From Planctomycetota bacterium (GTDB lineage: Bacteria > Planctomycetota > Planctomycetia > Planctomycetales > Planctomycetaceae), in NCBI GenBank assembly GCA_014584345.1, contig JACTNB010000034.1, positions 1 to 64,000 of the forward strand: a DNA stretch of 64,000 nucleotides. The letters are read 5' to 3'. Made by a program: the position numbers and the translations under genes. The notes below the pieces were generated by a model that was not told where the DNA came from, searched no databases, and saw nothing but the letters and a program-made list of their open reading frames with translations. Below, one piece after another: positions 1 to 6,856 of the stretch (positions within the stretch are counted from its first letter, which is position 1; each line of letters begins with the position of its first letter).

Positions 1-339
1 CTTCCTTTCAACGTCTATGTCGGTGAGCATTCGGTCGTCGAGCAGATTGTCTTCATCATACGCTACCGCCCACATGTCTACGCATTCCAAGCTACGGTCA
101 AACATGTAGAACACTTCGATGACTTCCTGCCTGCGTATGTCTGGGTGGCCTTCAGCGGAGCCACCTTCGTTTGCGCCCGGCCAGTTTGCAGTCCACACCG
201 AAGCCATCGGATCATGTCCCTCGCAATCGCACGAAGCCCGCTGGCCTCCGCAGACCGAGCAGCGTTCAACATCGCATTCGTGGGTGTGCGGATGGCCCAC
301 GGCTACTCCGCAATCGGGACAACTGTTCGTCGTCGTCAT
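1..339 (-). CDS. Zinc-ribbon-like hypothetical protein, 3' end cut by window edge
   Basis: An open frame of 113 codons runs from ATG at 339 to the first base of the window without a stop. A good ribosome site (AAAGGAG) lies just upstream of the ATG. The N-terminus is rich in Cys and His: a CPDC motif, an HPHTHEC stretch, then CSVCGG and CDCEGHD, all within the first 45 residues, consistent with one or two small zinc-binding knuckles. The rest is acidic (VEVFYMFDRSLE-like, then DEDNLLDD). I do not recognise a named family. It is the most distal visible gene of the minus-strand run of the element, only 12 bp after the gene at 352-639, so the two are probably cotranscribed. Confidence 0.7.
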   Translation of the reverse strand, partial: MTTTNSCPDCGVAVGHPHTHECDVERCSVCGGQRASCDCEGHDPMASVWTANWPGANEGGSAEGHPDIRRQEVIEVFYMFDRSLECVDMWAVAYDEDNLLDDRMLTDIDVERK

Positions 340-351
340 CTTCGACTCCTT

Positions 352-639
352 TCAGTCCGTTTCCTCGGATGTGCTGTGAAACTCATCCTCCCACTCATCG
401 ACAACGCTCACCCCGTAATGCTCCCCAAGTGCTGCAAGAATGTCGGCGGCCTGATTGCCCCCGAACTGTCCGAACGTGAGTTCGTCGTCTCCGAATGCCC
501 ACAGATAGGTTTTTCCATCAGTGAGGCACTGCTCCGTCTCGGTGTTCTCCGGCGTGTTGTGAAGCATCCCCTGATGCGGTGGATTGTCTCTTAGCTGTTG
601 CATCGTGAGTGGTGGAATAGTCCTGAAATAAACACTCAT
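352..639 (-). CDS. Hypothetical protein, 95 aa
   Basis: The start at 639 is chosen over the longer frame (to 702) because a strong Shine-Dalgarno run (GGAGGAGG) precedes it by a normal distance. The protein begins MSVYFRTIPPLTMQQLRDNP and has an acidic C-terminal half ending in DEWEDEFHSTSEETD. There is no signal peptide, membrane segment or recognisable catalytic motif. It lies between the zinc-ribbon-like gene and the 97-aa gene in a same-strand run of the comM element. Function unknown. Confidence 0.65.
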   Translation of the reverse strand: MSVYFRTIPPLTMQQLRDNPPHQGMLHNTPENTETEQCLTDGKTYLWAFGDDELTFGQFGGNQAADILAALGEHYGVSVVDEWEDEFHSTSEETD

Positions 640-726
640 CGTCGTCCTCCTCCATAAGTCCACACGTTGTACTGGCGGCCCTTTGCGAGCAGCCTCACTC
701 ATCTGGTATCTGTTCGCCTCGAAGGA

Positions 727-1020
727 CTATTCTCTATCTCGAAAGATGAACCAGCCCGCTCCACCATCCTCGACTTCCGTAAACCCGTGTCGAATCACAA
801 AGTCGATGAGAGATTCGGTCGATTTCTTATTGTCGTCACGGAACTGCCTGTACCGCTCCGAGAGTTCTTCGATCAGGTCGAGTGCTTTCTCCATCGGCGT
901 GTCGCTAGGTGGCATTACGAACCCATCAATTACCAGTTCGTCGTAGCACTCTCTGTCAATCTGAAGAGCGATGATCGGCCTCGTCTGCGAGTTATTGTGG
1001 TTAGTGGTTGTGATTGCCAT
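727..1020 (-). CDS. Hypothetical protein, 97 aa
   Basis: A short soluble protein starting MAITTTNHNNSQTRP with a clear ribosome site (AAAAGGAG) ahead of ATG at 1020. The middle (about residues 40-75) is predicted helical and charged (EKALDLIEELSERYRQF, then DDNKKSTESL), and the end is GGAGWFIFRDRE. No family is recognised. A promoter-like pair upstream (1106-1133) could drive this gene together with the two genes that follow it on the minus strand. Confidence 0.65.
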   Translation of the reverse strand: MAITTTNHNNSQTRPIIALQIDRECYDELVIDGFVMPPSDTPMEKALDLIEELSERYRQFRDDNKKSTESLIDFVIRHGFTEVEDGGAGWFIFRDRE

Positions 1021-1105
1021 TGTGCGACTCCTTTTCTGTTCTCAAGTGTGAAGAATCCCTTCCGCTCGTGGCCAATGCTGGCTGGCTACGACAAGCGGCT
1101 ACCCA

Positions 1106-1133
1106 ATGCTAGGCTTGAGACTATTAGGATCAA
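1106..1133 (-). promoter_or_regulatory. Possible promoter for the 727-1020 gene run
   Basis: On the minus strand TTGATC (1133-1128) and TAGCAT (1111-1106) are separated by 16 bp. The spacing and the TAGxAT form of the -10 box match the two near-identical promoters at 3933-3960 and 4850-4877. Transcription would start near 1099, about 80 nt before the ATG at 1020. The -35/-10 match alone is weak evidence. Confidence 0.35.
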
Positions 1134-1305
1134 GAGCGTCGGCAGTGAGCCACGATCTCGACGACAAAGGGTGAAATCATTCGGATTGTCTTTGACGCTC
1201 AAATTGGCGAGGCAACGCATGAGACACCTTCCGAGTGCAAAGCAGAACATGCGCAGCACCCTTGTCGGCCCGCAGAACTCTCTACCTCAAAGTGCCTGCG
1301 CTCCA

Positions 1306-1341
1306 TGTGAGAAGTGCCCGACTTCTCAGGCACTTCTCACA
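1306..1341 (-). terminator. 13-bp perfect hairpin after the ParB-methyltransferase gene
   Basis: Arms TGTGAGAAGTGCC (1306-1318) and GGCACTTCTCACA (1329-1341) pair perfectly around a 10-nt loop. It lies 48 bp beyond the stop of the minus-strand gene at 1389, so a transcript end is the simplest reading, but no U-tract follows. It may instead be an RNA-processing or protein-binding site. The rest of the 1021-1388 gap shows no supported gene. Confidence 0.5.
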
Positions 1342-1388
1342 CTCTGCCACTGGCACAGTTTCGGCCCCAAAGCACAGGCCACGGAGTG

Positions 1389-2873
1389 TCACGCTGCCGA
1401 TGGCATGTCGTCATCGAGCAACCCCCGCACATCGTCCGGCAACTGGTTGACAATCTGCTTCGCCACGAGCGGTGAGACTCTCTCAGCCTTTGCCCACTCG
1501 CTGAACAGCGAGGCTGCATTCATCGGTCGTCCGAGATCGGCGGCATCGGTGAGATGAATCTCAAGCTCCCTAATAAGCTCGGCACGGGTCTTATCAACCC
1601 GCTCCTGCCCGTTGGCAACCCATTGCTGCTGCACGTCGCATCCAACGAAACGACGAAAGTGCCGCAGACAGGCGATTGCCGTCGTGAAGCCTCCACCACA
1701 GGGATCGATCACCAAGTCACTGGGACAAGTGAGCGTCTCGACGAGGTACTCCACTTCCGCCAACGGCTGCTGCCAGTCGTCCCAGTCTTTTTGCTTTACG
1801 GCATGTGGTAGCAGATCGATGAACGACTCAATCGTGGTTGGCACGCCTTTGGTGTAGAGGACGATGTTCTTGGTCTTGCAGAAGATGCGAAACTTGTTGC
1901 CCTCGGCGTCGTGTTGGTAGAGAGCGCATCCCTCGTTGCTGTAGTGGCTGTCGATCATCCAAAGCCAGTCGAGCCGCTTTCCCATTGCCTCCATGAGTTG
2001 AGGCAGAAACCTTTTCCCGGTATGGGTTGCGAAGATGCCGCCATCGGCCAAATAGCGTTCAGCGAAGGCAGCGAGATCATCCAGTTGATCCAGAAACTCC
2101 TCGCCGTAAGGAATGTCGGTGATGATCGCCTGCGCCGAAGCCTCCTTGAGTCCCGTTACTTCGGCCAGTTCTTGGAAGCGACAGTGGTGCAGTTGGATCA
2201 TCTCATCGGAAGATGGGATCAGGATGGGACGGCTGAGCAACTCCTGCTTGCGGCGCTCCCGTTCGATCCGTTTGGCAGTCTTCGTGACGGCCCTTCGTTC
2301 GGCTGCGGTCGCTGATGGTAGTCGTTCCACGCATTCCTGAACGATGTCAGCAGGCAACTTCAACAGCTTGTGAGCCTGATTGATGCTGACCAGTCGCTTG
2401 TCCATCGCCTCTTTGAGTTCGGGGGAACCTTCCGCACAGACCTGCTTCGCTCGGTAGAACGTGTCGTCAGAGATTCCGACCCGCTTGCACGCTTCTTTCG
2501 TTGAAACGTCGCCAGATTTGCGAGCTTGATCGGAACGCCGGTCTCCCCCATGCTCGAAACACCTCACGGCGTCGATCAACGCCACCATCTCACTTGGGGC
2601 AAGTTCCTTGCTGTACGCCCATTCGATGAACCGCCCGTGGGCAATGGAAGGAACATCGATCACGTTGGCCGGGAGCGTCTCCCACCCGAGAATGTCCCGG
2701 CAGGCCAGCAACCTGCGATGGCCCCAGATCAGTTGGTTGTCTGGCGTCACACCGATTGGCTTGAGCAAGCTCTCGGTCTCTATGCAGCGAGCGAGGGATT
2801 CCAAATCACCGTGATCTTTGCGGTGATGTTCTCCGATCTGGATGTCGGCGGTTCGGATGTTTTGAATGTTCAT
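1389..2873 (-). CDS. ParB-like N-terminal domain fused to a DNA methyltransferase
   Basis: 494 aa with GGAGG six bases before the ATG at 2873. Residues about 1-100 look like a ParB/Srx nuclease-type domain: 'LARCIETESLLKPIGV' followed by 'LIWGHRRLLACRDILGW', with the GHRR signature. A basic helical middle (about 110-230) contains an HTH-like segment (STKEACKRVGISDDTFYRAK). The C-terminal half has a methyltransferase catalytic motif written DIPY (about 260) and a SAM-binding motif DPCGGGFTTAIA (about 410). Motif IV precedes motif I, which is the permuted order of beta-class N4/N6-adenine or cytosine methylases. DIPY in place of DPPY is unusual but known among such enzymes. ParB-methylase fusions are common on phages and plasmids, where they can protect or mark element DNA. 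No cognate restriction enzyme is visible nearby. Confidence 0.85.
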   Translation of the reverse strand: MNIQNIRTADIQIGEHHRKDHGDLESLARCIETESLLKPIGVTPDNQLIWGHRRLLACRDILGWETLPANVIDVPSIAHGRFIEWAYSKELAPSEMVALIDAVRCFEHGGDRRSDQARKSGDVSTKEACKRVGISDDTFYRAKQVCAEGSPELKEAMDKRLVSINQAHKLLKLPADIVQECVERLPSATAAERRAVTKTAKRIERERRKQELLSRPILIPSSDEMIQLHHCRFQELAEVTGLKEASAQAIITDIPYGEEFLDQLDDLAAFAERYLADGGIFATHTGKRFLPQLMEAMGKRLDWLWMIDSHYSNEGCALYQHDAEGNKFRIFCKTKNIVLYTKGVPTTIESFIDLLPHAVKQKDWDDWQQPLAEVEYLVETLTCPSDLVIDPCGGGFTTAIACLRHFRRFVGCDVQQQWVANGQERVDKTRAELIRELEIHLTDAADLGRPMNAASLFSEWAKAERVSPLVAKQIVNQLPDDVRGLLDDDMPSAA

Positions 2874-2982
2874 GATGGTCCTCCAAAGTGCGCACCGAGG
2901 GCGTTTGCGACCATGCTCAGTGCGCAGTTCGAGCGCCGTCGCAGTTCAAAAGATGAAATCAGCAGCAGAGAGCTACCGGGGA

Positions 2983-3894
2983 TCAGGCAGTCTGGGCTTC
3001 GGTCTCGACTTCGGCCCGACGCTTGTAGAACGTGGATTTGAGCAACCCCGAATGAGCAAGCTGCTTCGTGGTATCACCGGGAAACAACGCCATCGCTTCT
3101 CGAACCCGCTCTCGATCCCGTTCGATCCGCTCACGCTTGGAGAGCGTCTCGGCTTCGACAACGACCGTCTTCTGGAGGCTGGTACGGACAAGCTCTTGCC
3201 ACGGGCGAGCAGTTCGTCCGTCTCGGTCTTGGCGGAAGTCCTGCCATGCCTTCGTGAGATGCCTGAGATCAAGGCGCTGGTCGTAGTCTCGGGACTCGGC
3301 GATTACGAATTCAGCGACTTCGAGGCACTCCTCCGGTGACATGTCTTCGTGGCCACGAGCGGCCAGATGCCGCATGAAAGCGGCAATCTCCTTATCGGTC
3401 GGCTCGTGTTCGAGGACCACAACCCGGCTCCCGAACGCTCGGGCCAGCGGATCATGCCTGAGAGCAACGTTGCTGATGGCGATGATGCCACCTGAGAAGT
3501 CCACGTCCTCCTGCTTGTCTTTCGACTTGTAGGTGACTTTTCGAGGCTTGCCGGGATCACCTCCGGTCGCTGCCATCAAAATCTGCATGGCCTGATCGTT
3601 CTTGAACAGTGAGCCGATGTCATCGAGAACGATGACATGCTCGGGGTGTTCGGCGATGAAGTCGAACAACCCCATCGGAGTCATGCGAGCGTTGCGGTAG
3701 GCATGGGGCATCCCGTCTTGCTCCAGCCGCTTCAGTTCATCCATGACCGTGTGCGTCTTGGAAGTGCCGGGCCGACCTACGAGATAGCAGGCCGTGTGAT
3801 ACTTGAACGCCACGCTCTTCACACGGTCTCTGATGCGCTCGATACGGCATTCGAGTGCCTGCAAAGGTTCGGGATCGTTGCGGATTGAAGTCAT
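2983..3894 (-). CDS. AAA ATPase with C-terminal HTH-like tail
   Basis: 303 aa from ATG at 3894, which has an AGAAAGGA ribosome site; the frame is open further upstream, but a promoter at 3933-3960 places the transcript start downstream of the earlier ATG. A Walker A motif (GRPGTSKTHT) lies near residue 45 and a Walker B (VIVLDDI) near residue 97. A sensor-like segment (IIAISNVALRHDPLARAFGSR) follows. The last 35 residues (DTTKQLAHSGLLKSTFYKRR) look like a DNA-binding helix-turn-helix. The fold resembles the ATPases that plasmids and phages use in replication, partition or transposition targeting. It sits 109 bp upstream of the ParB-methylase gene, so the two may act together. The exact role is not known. 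Confidence 0.75.
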   Translation of the reverse strand: MTSIRNDPEPLQALECRIERIRDRVKSVAFKYHTACYLVGRPGTSKTHTVMDELKRLEQDGMPHAYRNARMTPMGLFDFIAEHPEHVIVLDDIGSLFKNDQAMQILMAATGGDPGKPRKVTYKSKDKQEDVDFSGGIIAISNVALRHDPLARAFGSRVVVLEHEPTDKEIAAFMRHLAARGHEDMSPEECLEVAEFVIAESRDYDQRLDLRHLTKAWQDFRQDRDGRTARPWQELVRTSLQKTVVVEAETLSKRERIERDRERVREAMALFPGDTTKQLAHSGLLKSTFYKRRAEVETEAQTA

Positions 3895-3932
3895 GCGGCA
3901 ATCCTTTCTGCTTGTTCGATGTTGGCAGCAGT

Positions 3933-3960
3933 ATCCTACGGCGGCTTTTTTGGCTTGTAA
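3933..3960 (-). promoter_or_regulatory. Promoter of the AAA ATPase gene
   Basis: Minus-strand TTACAA (3960-3955), a 16-bp spacer, then TAGGAT (3938-3933). The predicted start near 3926 leaves a leader of about 30 nt carrying the AAAGGA ribosome site before ATG 3894. The whole 28-bp block is nearly identical to the one at 4850-4877, which raises confidence that both are real promoters. Confidence 0.6.
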
Positions 3961-3996
3961 AAATTTGGGCCTCAAAGTTGTTCTGAGGACGTGCCG

Positions 3997-4026
3997 TTCC
4001 AGTTCCAGCTTTCTGGAAAACTGGAA
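3997..4026 (-). terminator. Hairpin after the 4056-4442 gene
   Basis: TTCCAGTTCCAG (3997-4008) pairs with CTGG plus AACTGGAA (4013-4026) around a CTTT loop, with a 2-nt bulge. It lies 30 bp past the stop of the minus-strand gene. No U-tract follows on the minus strand. It is one of several such hairpins that follow genes in this element. Confidence 0.4.
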
Positions 4027-4055
4027 GCTGGAAGCAGCAGCCTTCAACGTCTATC

Positions 4056-4442
4056 TCAAGTGTATGGCAGCATTTCCTTACGAGTGATGTACACCGTCTC
4101 TCCGTCACTCAAGTAGTGAATCGTTATTCTAAACGGCTTCGTGATGTGAGACTCCTGCATCGCCACCTCGTATCCCCGAGCATGAGTTGCTTGAAGCTGC
4201 GGCTTAATCTCATCTCTCAGGAACCTTCCGATAAGTTCGTAAAGCTGGGCGAATGCTGCGTCGGGTAGGACAACCATTCCGACTTGTGGCGGAATCTTGT
4301 GGAGTAAGGCCATCATCTCGTTGAAAAGGGATTCCTCGATCTGATACGAGACCTTTTTGTTGCTGTACGTTTTCCATCGCCTGCGTGCGACTTCCATTGC
4401 CAGTCTGTTCGTGAATGTCCCCTTGCGGCTTGTGTGTGTCAT
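4056..4442 (-). CDS. Hypothetical protein, 128 aa
   Basis: The start at 4442 is chosen because it has an AGAAAGGAC ribosome site; the open frame continues to 4553 but runs through 10-bp tandem repeats with no such site. The N-terminus is basic (MTHTSRKGTFTNRLAMEVARRRWK), the middle helical (SLFNEMMALLHKIPP), and the end IHYLSDGETVYITRKEMLPYT. No membrane segment or known motif is seen. It could be a small nucleic-acid-binding protein, but only because of the basic start. It lies between the candidate RNA gene and the AAA gene. Confidence 0.6.
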   Translation of the reverse strand: MTHTSRKGTFTNRLAMEVARRRWKTYSNKKVSYQIEESLFNEMMALLHKIPPQVGMVVLPDAAFAQLYELIGRFLRDEIKPQLQATHARGYEVAMQESHITKPFRITIHYLSDGETVYITRKEMLPYT

Positions 4443-4474
4443 GATTCGTGTCCTTTCTGTCGTGATGTCGTAGA

Positions 4475-4500
4475 GGTGTGAATGGTGTGAATGGTGTGAA
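4475..4500. repeat. Three tandem 10-bp repeats in a leader region
   Basis: The unit GGTGTGAATG occurs nearly three times in a row, ending GGTGTGAAAA. It lies 33-58 bp upstream of ATG 4442, where a transcription factor or translational control site would be expected. A 6-bp stem (TGCGCC/GGCGCA, 4536-4552) lies just beyond it. Confidence 0.6.
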
Positions 4501-4626
4501 AATCCAAGTGGCAGTCCGTTGCCAACATGCGCCGGTGCGCCTTTAGGGCGCAACGATGGCGCAGAAGTAAACTAGGAGTTGGTTACAGATGGCTCCCACA
4601 AGGGAGGCCCACGAGCAAAGTGCATA

Positions 4627-4843
4627 ATGAAACCCCGGCTTGAAACGAGACCGCATGAATCGAGTCATGCGGCCCCATCGTTTCAGGCAGGGGCCTTTGA
4701 CGATCCTCTCTGGCTTACATAGGGCGATGGCCTACCGAGGATCGTCTTATTGCCTCCCCCGTTTTTTGCCGGTCTCCCGGCAGCGTTTCGACTAATGGTC
4801 GAGGGGGAACTCGCTGCGGATGCCGCAGGAACGCTTACCCTTC
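4627..4843 (-). ncRNA. Candidate structured RNA, about 215 nt
   Basis: No convincing reading frame covers this interval, but it folds almost completely. Described on the plus strand: 4814-4819 pairs with 4823-4828 (CTGCGG/CCGCAG). 4755-4760 pairs with 4803-4808 (TCCCCC/GGGGGA) and encloses two further stems, 4767-4772/4777-4782 (TGCCGG/CCGGCA) and 4788-4792/4798-4802 (TCGAC/GTCGA), making a three-way junction. 4699-4708 pairs with 4737-4746 (10 bp, perfect). A last long stem pairs 4633-4636/4690-4693, 4641-4648/4678-4685 and 4651-4658/4665-4672. The minus strand is favoured because a promoter lies at 4850-4877 and the last stem ends GGGGTTTCATT, like an intrinsic terminator. It matches no RNA family that I recognise. 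Alternatives are an origin or transfer site folding as single-stranded DNA. Confidence 0.55.
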
Positions 4844-4849
4844 ACAAGA

Positions 4850-4877
4850 ATTCTACGGCAGCATTTTTCGCTTGTAA
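4850..4877 (-). promoter_or_regulatory. Promoter of the candidate structured RNA
   Basis: Minus-strand TTACAA (4877-4872), a 16-bp spacer and TAGAAT (4855-4850). The block differs from the AAA gene promoter at 3933-3960 by only a few bases, including within the spacer (GCGAAAAATGCTGCCG against GCCAAAAAAGCCGCCG). Transcription would begin near 4843 and read straight into the stem-rich block. Confidence 0.6.
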
Positions 4878-4908
4878 TGAGACAATCTCTTGAGATTCCT
4901 CACAAGCC

Positions 4909-4934
4909 TTCAACGTCGCAACTGCGACGTTGAA
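4909..4934 (-). terminator. 12-bp perfect inverted repeat after the DUF5131 gene
   Basis: TTCAACGTCGCA and TGCGACGTTGAA are separated by two bases and end one base from the minus-strand stop codon at 4936-4938. As RNA it would form a strong hairpin ending the DUF5131 transcript; no U-tract is present. Because it is nearly a perfect palindrome it could also be a dimeric protein site. It lies just upstream of the -35 box at 4872-4877. Confidence 0.45.
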
Positions 4935-4935
4935 A

Positions 4936-5772
4936 TCAGACTCTCGGCAACTCCCTCACCCGCACGCTCTTGGGCCACTCCTCCCAGTCGCCTGCGTGGT
5001 TGTCCTCGAACGACAGCCAGCCCGAGCCATCGACGACTTGGCTGCCTAGTTGCTTGAGGAAGTAGGGCAGGTCGTGATTCCGGCATCGTTCGATCAGACT
5101 GGTCGCCCATCGCAGATCGAATGGCCGTGCCCCGTGACCGGACTCCCCACCGTGAATGATCCAGTCCGCCTTCGGCAACCACTCATCGAGATCGATCTCC
5201 TCGACCTGCGGTTCGACCGAGAGGAATCGGATCGTCTCCTCATCTCCGACGTTGAGCAGATGCTTGATTCGACTGATCGTCCTCTGGTTCGTGATGCTCG
5301 TGCCTGCCCACACGTTGCTGGGCCACTCGATGCCACGGTCTTTGAGCCACGCCGAGAACTCGGCCATGCGCTTCGGTCGCTTCGTCAACCAGAGCCAGTG
5401 ATGCCGCCGACCTTGCTCGCTGGTGACGTTGGCGATTACTTCATCCTTCAGGTAGTCGAACGACACCACCTTCGAGAGCGCATCCGACATATCGCTGACA
5501 AAGATCAGCCGATGCAGACCATTGAGCCACGGCTTGTCGGATCGGTTCTTCCCCCGCAGGTCGGGCCAGCGAGTTGCTTCGGCCATGCGCCCCGGAAACA
5601 GAGTCACCTCCTCGAAGCTCGGGGCGTAGCCCTTGGTCGCACCGCCGAACCGCATGTGCAGAATCCCGGCGTAACAGGATTTGCGATTTCGGTCCCAAAG
5701 TTCGCAGCCATCGCAGCCCATCGTCGGATTGACGGTGCTGTCGCACCATTGGATTGTCGTGTTCTTACTCAT
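4936..5772 (-). CDS. Phage Gp37/Gp68 family protein (DUF5131)
   Basis: 278 aa from ATG 5772, which has an AAGGGAG ribosome site; the longer frame to 5910 lacks one. The N-terminus has the family hallmark: IQWCDSTVNPTMGCDGCELW, then CYAG, the three-Cys cluster. The TIM-barrel-like body shows LTKRPKRM, NVWAGTSITNQ, FLSVEPQVEEID, WIIHGGESG and PYFLKQLG, all typical of the family. This family occurs on phages and integrative elements and its biochemical role is not established. A second protein called the three-Cys-motif partner (TcmP) often accompanies it; I see no clear TcmP here. The small gene upstream (5819-6292) is probably cotranscribed, with a 46-bp gap. Confidence 0.9.
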   Translation of the reverse strand: MSKNTTIQWCDSTVNPTMGCDGCELWDRNRKSCYAGILHMRFGGATKGYAPSFEEVTLFPGRMAEATRWPDLRGKNRSDKPWLNGLHRLIFVSDMSDALSKVVSFDYLKDEVIANVTSEQGRRHHWLWLTKRPKRMAEFSAWLKDRGIEWPSNVWAGTSITNQRTISRIKHLLNVGDEETIRFLSVEPQVEEIDLDEWLPKADWIIHGGESGHGARPFDLRWATSLIERCRNHDLPYFLKQLGSQVVDGSGWLSFEDNHAGDWEEWPKSVRVRELPRV

Positions 5773-5818
5773 GTGTGATCTCCCTTGTGAGAAGTGGATG
5801 TTTAAGATGTGAGTTGTG

Positions 5819-6292
5819 TTACTCAGGAACGAAATGCACGCTCCGAGGCTGCTCCAGCCGCTCATATTGCTGCTTCTGTTTCGGCGGAAGACGCATTCGC
5901 CACTGGTCATACGCCGCCAGAAAAGTTCGCTCTGGGAGTTGCACCCGATAGATGTTGGTCACGATGCGATACCATTGCCTCTTCCGCTGGCACACCTTCC
6001 AGCCGGGCTGTGGTCGTGAAATCGGAATCTCCTCGTCTGCCTCGTAACGCACGACGATTCCTCTGCGGTCGAGACCCGACTTGGCGCTGGCGACATTCTG
6101 CTTCCACTTGGGGTGCTTCTGCTGTCCCCAGCACTCAAGGTCAGTTGGCCCCCAGAGCGGGCCGTAGGCTTCTTCGATCATCTCATCAAGGCGGTCTTCA
6201 ACAACGATGCCGCCGTTCTCGGCAAGAACCTTGAGGATGAACGCTTGATATGAGGAGGCAGTGAATGCCTCGCCATGCTTGTTCTTCTTCAT
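5819..6292 (-). CDS. Hypothetical protein with winged-helix-like region, 157 aa
   Basis: The start at 6292 has an AAGGAGACC ribosome site. Residues about 10-90 (SSYQAFILKVLAENGG, IEEAYGPLWGPTD, NVASAKSGLDRRGIVVRY) resemble the winged-helix N-terminal domain of Mrr-type restriction proteins, although no nuclease domain follows. The C-terminal part is basic and aromatic (QRKRQWYRIVTNIYR). It might be a DNA-binding regulator or modifier working with the DUF5131 protein encoded downstream. A 10-bp perfect hairpin (6336-6359) lies in its leader. Confidence 0.6.
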   Translation of the reverse strand: MKKNKHGEAFTASSYQAFILKVLAENGGIVVEDRLDEMIEEAYGPLWGPTDLECWGQQKHPKWKQNVASAKSGLDRRGIVVRYEADEEIPISRPQPGWKVCQRKRQWYRIVTNIYRVQLPERTFLAAYDQWRMRLPPKQKQQYERLEQPRSVHFVPE

Positions 6293-6335
6293 CTGTAGGT
6301 CTCCTTGTTGTTGTTGGACGTACCGGGAGCGTGGC

Positions 6336-6359
6336 CCGGCTCGCACGACTGCGAGCCGG
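6336..6359 (-). promoter_or_regulatory. 10-bp perfect hairpin in the leader of the 5819-6292 gene
   Basis: CCGGCTCGCA (6336-6345) pairs with TGCGAGCCGG (6350-6359) around a 4-nt loop. It lies between the terminator at 6389-6415 and the ATG at 6292, so it would be in the 5' untranslated RNA of that gene. It could be an attenuator, an mRNA-stability element or an operator. Confidence 0.4.
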
Positions 6360-6388
6360 ACTGCTCTCGGAAGTTGGGAAGGGGCAGC

Positions 6389-6415
6389 AAAAAACCCAGC
6401 GTGTGTGCGCTGGGT
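6389..6415 (-). terminator. Rho-independent terminator after the 6446-6817 gene
   Basis: On the minus strand an 8-bp stem, ACCCAGCG/CGCTGGGT (6415-6394), with a 6-nt loop is followed by a run of Us from the A-tract at 6389-6394. It is 31 bp past the stop of the minus-strand gene. This is the clearest intrinsic terminator in the element. Confidence 0.85.
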
Positions 6416-6445
6416 GTTACAAATGTTGAACTGGTCGAAAGCTGG

Positions 6446-6817
6446 TCAGGCCGACAGGCGAAATTGCTTTGGAAGCTCCTTCCACCTCTTGATGTAGGCT
6501 CGCATCTCGGCGGCGAGTTCGTCCTGCATGGTCGAAGCCCAGCGGCTTACCATGCGGGAACCAAAGATGTCGAGCAGCACGGAGAGCGGCAACAAGACGC
6601 CAATCGCTCCTCGTTTGATCTTCTGCATGGCGGTTCGGAGATTGCGACAGATCGGGATGTTGCCAACCCGAAGATCGAGCGCACCCTTCTTATAGATGCG
6701 GGGAGTTCCGTCACCGTAAGAGAGCATCCAGAAGTTGCCAGTGTCGAAGTCGATGTCGTGGAACACGAAATACAGTTCTCCGGTCTTGAGTCGTTCGGCG
6801 AGTGGTTTCTTGGCCAT
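6446..6817 (-). CDS. Hypothetical protein, 123 aa
   Basis: ATG 6817 has an AGGAGACCC ribosome site, so the upstream extension to 6907 is rejected; that extension would also run through the terminator at 6857-6889. The protein reads MAKKPLAERLKTGELYFVFH, then a beta-rich section (NFWMLSYGDGTPRIYKKGAL), then helices ending MRAYIKRWKELPKQFRLSA. A short hydrophobic stretch (IGVLLPLSVLLDIFG) is probably a buried helix. No family is recognised. It is bracketed by two intrinsic terminators and so is probably monocistronic. Confidence 0.65.
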   Translation of the reverse strand: MAKKPLAERLKTGELYFVFHDIDFDTGNFWMLSYGDGTPRIYKKGALDLRVGNIPICRNLRTAMQKIKRGAIGVLLPLSVLLDIFGSRMVSRWASTMQDELAAEMRAYIKRWKELPKQFRLSA

Positions 6818-6856
6818 GTGTTGGGTCTCCTCTTTCGAGAAAGGTCGGGGCAAAAC

